Shown here: piece by piece, positions 40,308 to 40,658 of the stretch
How positions within the stretch are numbered: the first letter of the stretch is position 1
Layout: every line of letters begins with the position of its first letter
Source: Prevotella sp.
Lineage (GTDB): Bacteria; Bacteroidota; Bacteroidia; Bacteroidales; Bacteroidaceae
Direction of reading: 5' to 3'
NCBI GenBank assembly: GCA_017417465.1
Contig: JAFPZD010000110.1
Span: 1 to 40,658 of the forward strand
DNA: 40,658 bases
Position numbers and translations under genes: made by a program
The notes under the pieces: model-generated
The model's database searches: none
What the model was told of the DNA's origin: nothing
The model's input: the letters and a program-made list of their open reading frames with translations, nothing else

Positions 40308-40658
40308 GGTCCAATGATGATTTTCTGTTAGTCATGGCATTATGCTGACCTATTTGCCCAAAGTACATGGTCCGTGCGAGAGAATTCCGTTAGCTGGGGC
40401 TTGGTTAGCGGACACCAATATATTTCTATATGCAGTAACCTCACAACCATTCACATTTCCAATAAACCCCTCATTACGAGCATGTTATGGTGAAGGGTTC
40501 CTGTGAACGACCGAAAACGCGAAGACAGAGGCTTGGGATAAAGCGCGAATAAGTGCACACGAAGCCGATTATCGTACGATTAGTGTAACCATCGGCCGCT
40601 GCAGCCTGCCCTTATTTTTATGAACAGCAATCCTAATTCAATTGTCCCAAATAGCGAT
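40308..40658. other. Right-hand end without a recognised gene
   Basis: About 350 bases, visibly lower in GC than the operon. On the minus strand a short frame (about 40370-40490) reads NGCEVTAYRNILVSANQ and PANGILSHG before a stop, which may be the tail of a decayed gene, but stops interrupt it upstream. No RNA gene or promoter is convincing. Confidence 0.4.

Noticed and set aside
40370-40490. A minus-strand gene at the right end
   Set aside because: The frame is short, interrupted by stops and has no start or family match.

Overview
The window looks like Bacteroidales chromosome, most likely Prevotellaceae. Several promoter-like boxes follow the Bacteroidetes TAnnTTTG pattern (TAACTTTG, TATCTTTG, TACTTTTG). 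Shine-Dalgarno signals are weak, a UpxY-type NusG paralogue is present, and the contractile-system proteins resemble the Bacteroidetes (subtype iii) type VI secretion family. The genus call is an inference from style, not from a marker gene.

Layout. Bases 1-325 hold a broken phage Bro-N (antirepressor) fragment with a perfect 28-bp palindrome. Bases 326-3197 (minus strand) carry two overlapping exported proteins of unknown function. Bases 3198-3522 are a divergent intergenic region with 22-bp tandem repeats and promoters on both strands. Bases 3523-7508 carry a GH28 and a GH2 glycoside hydrolase. Bases 7498-9806 (minus) carry a helix-hairpin-helix ComEA-like protein and an NSS-family sodium symporter. 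A VanZ-like gene follows at 9923-10312.

From about 10411 to a very strong inverted repeat at 40246-40307 everything reads on the plus strand and looks like one operon of about 30 kb. It opens with a UpxY/NusG-like antiterminator. Next come the contractile sheath and tube genes: ClpV-like ATPase, TssB, TssC, two Hcp-like proteins, VgrG and a PAAR-like (DUF4280) tip protein. Then comes a complete ubiquitin-like conjugation set: a beta-grasp Ubl ending in Gly, an E2 with HPN and catalytic Cys, a membrane-anchored JAMM protease, a membrane protein joining vWA, RING-H2 and FHA-like domains, and an E1. Two related exported proteins sit among them. Baseplate genes follow (TssG-like, TssK-like, TssE, TssF), then an AT-richer possible effector, a GH73-LysM peptidoglycan hydrolase, a transmembrane Ser/Thr kinase, an exported WG-repeat-like protein and a PP2C phosphatase.

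Main conclusion: this is a type VI-like contractile injection system with a full Ubl/E1/E2/RING/JAMM pathway in the middle of its operon and a kinase/phosphatase/FHA switch. I do not recognise the usual membrane-complex genes (TssJLM, or the TssNQOPR set of Bacteroidetes) in the window. The exported or membrane proteins between 21532 and 28212, which include the JAMM and RING proteins, are the best candidates for a replacement trans-envelope complex. Functions are inferred from sequence motifs and gene order only.
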